DNA from: a bacterium
GTDB taxonomy: Bacteria; UBP14; UBA6098; B30-G16
Assembly: GCA_003645115.1 (NCBI GenBank)
Contig: QNEG01000110.1
Location: 1 to 6,027, forward strand
DNA length: 6,027 nucleotides
Direction of reading: 5' to 3'
In this document: positions 5,837 to 6,027 of the stretch, in pieces
Position numbering within the stretch: the stretch's first letter is position 1
Layout of the letters: every line of letters starts with the position of its first letter
Notes under the pieces: generated by a model
Seen by the model: the letters and a program-made list of their open reading frames with translations, nothing else
Told to the model about the DNA's origin: nothing
Databases searched by the model: none
Translations under genes and position numbers: made by a program

Positions 5837-6027
5837 TCATTTTACTAAAAGTAACTTGCCCGATGAAATCATTTTTCCACAAGTAATCCTATAGAAATAT
5901 ATCCCAGAATTTTCATTCTGTGCATTCCAGATTATCCCACTGCGAGAAATATTATCACCATAGAACTTGCTCCTGCCAGATAAATCGAATATTTCCAGTT
6001 TATATGTGTGGGGAGATTGAACATAAA
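5837..6027 (-). CDS. C-terminal end of a second T9SS type-A sorting-domain protein (5' end outside window)
   Basis: The minus-strand frame is open from the right edge to the TGA at 5837-5839, giving the last 62 residues of a larger protein. The fragment matches the end of a T9SS type-A sorting domain: YKLEIFDLSGR, SGIIWNAQ, NSGIYFYRITCGK, then a basic/hydrophobic tail GKLLLVK. These motifs line up with those of the gene at 2683-3345 (EIIISDNAGK, FLWN, KSGIYYLLF, IHLLK), although the sequences are clearly diverged. In the family this domain directs secretion through the outer membrane by the type IX system. The cargo domain lies beyond the window, so the function is unknown. The 67-codon ATG-initiated frame at 5679-5882 on the same strand overlaps this gene in another phase and is judged spurious. 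Confidence 0.8.
   Translation of the reverse strand, partial: YVQSPHTYKLEIFDLSGRSKFYGDNISRSGIIWNAQNENSGIYFYRITCGKMISSGKLLLVK

Noticed and set aside
5679..5882. 67-codon ATG-initiated frame on the minus strand
   Set aside because: It overlaps the T9SS sorting-domain gene end in another phase, has no ribosome site, and its composition (a CCGC cluster, no recognisable motif) looks random.

Overview
This 6.0 kb window holds a chromosomal housekeeping/cell-envelope region of a bacterium. By eye it is moderately AT-rich, with short intergenic gaps and strong Shine-Dalgarno sites. Two proteins end in a type IX secretion (T9SS) type-A sorting domain. They sit with an OmpA/TSP3 outer-membrane protein and an Omp28-like lipoprotein, which points to the Fibrobacterota-Chlorobiota-Bacteroidota (FCB) group or an allied candidate phylum such as Cloacimonadota, Marinimicrobia or WOR-3. 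The phylum cannot be fixed from this sequence alone.

Left block (+ strand, 1-2646): the C-terminal half of murA (peptidoglycan precursor synthesis), cut by the left edge; then, after a 111-nt gap, a UPF0173-type metallo-beta-lactamase-fold hydrolase; then, 16 nt later, an OmpA-family porin-like protein. That protein has a signal peptide, a predicted small beta-barrel, five in-register 30-residue thrombospondin type-3 calcium-binding repeats and a C-terminal peptidoglycan-binding domain.

Central/right block (- strand, 5375 to 2683): xseA (exonuclease VII large subunit), a lipoprotein with a thioredoxin-like CxxC domain (4-nt ATGA overlap with xseA), and a short T9SS-exported protein (17-nt gap). 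This looks like one transcription unit, converging on the OmpA gene across a 36-nt gap. No xseB follows xseA. The coupling of a DNA-repair nuclease gene to two envelope/secreted proteins is the most unusual gene-order feature here.

Right end (5376-6027): a 461-nt AT-rich spacer without a convincing complete gene. It contains a plausible Bacteroidota-style promoter for xseA, a 10-bp AT-only inverted repeat, a small GC-rich island with two adjacent hairpins, and a short palindrome. It is followed by the last 62 codons of a second T9SS sorting-domain protein (- strand) that enters from beyond the right edge.

I see no CRISPR array, tRNA, rRNA, transposase or phage gene, and no clear novel defence or metabolic system. 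The points most worth a second look are the xseA/thioredoxin-lipoprotein/T9SS-cargo unit, the four-residue deletion in the OmpA peptidoglycan-binding loop, and the double-hairpin island.
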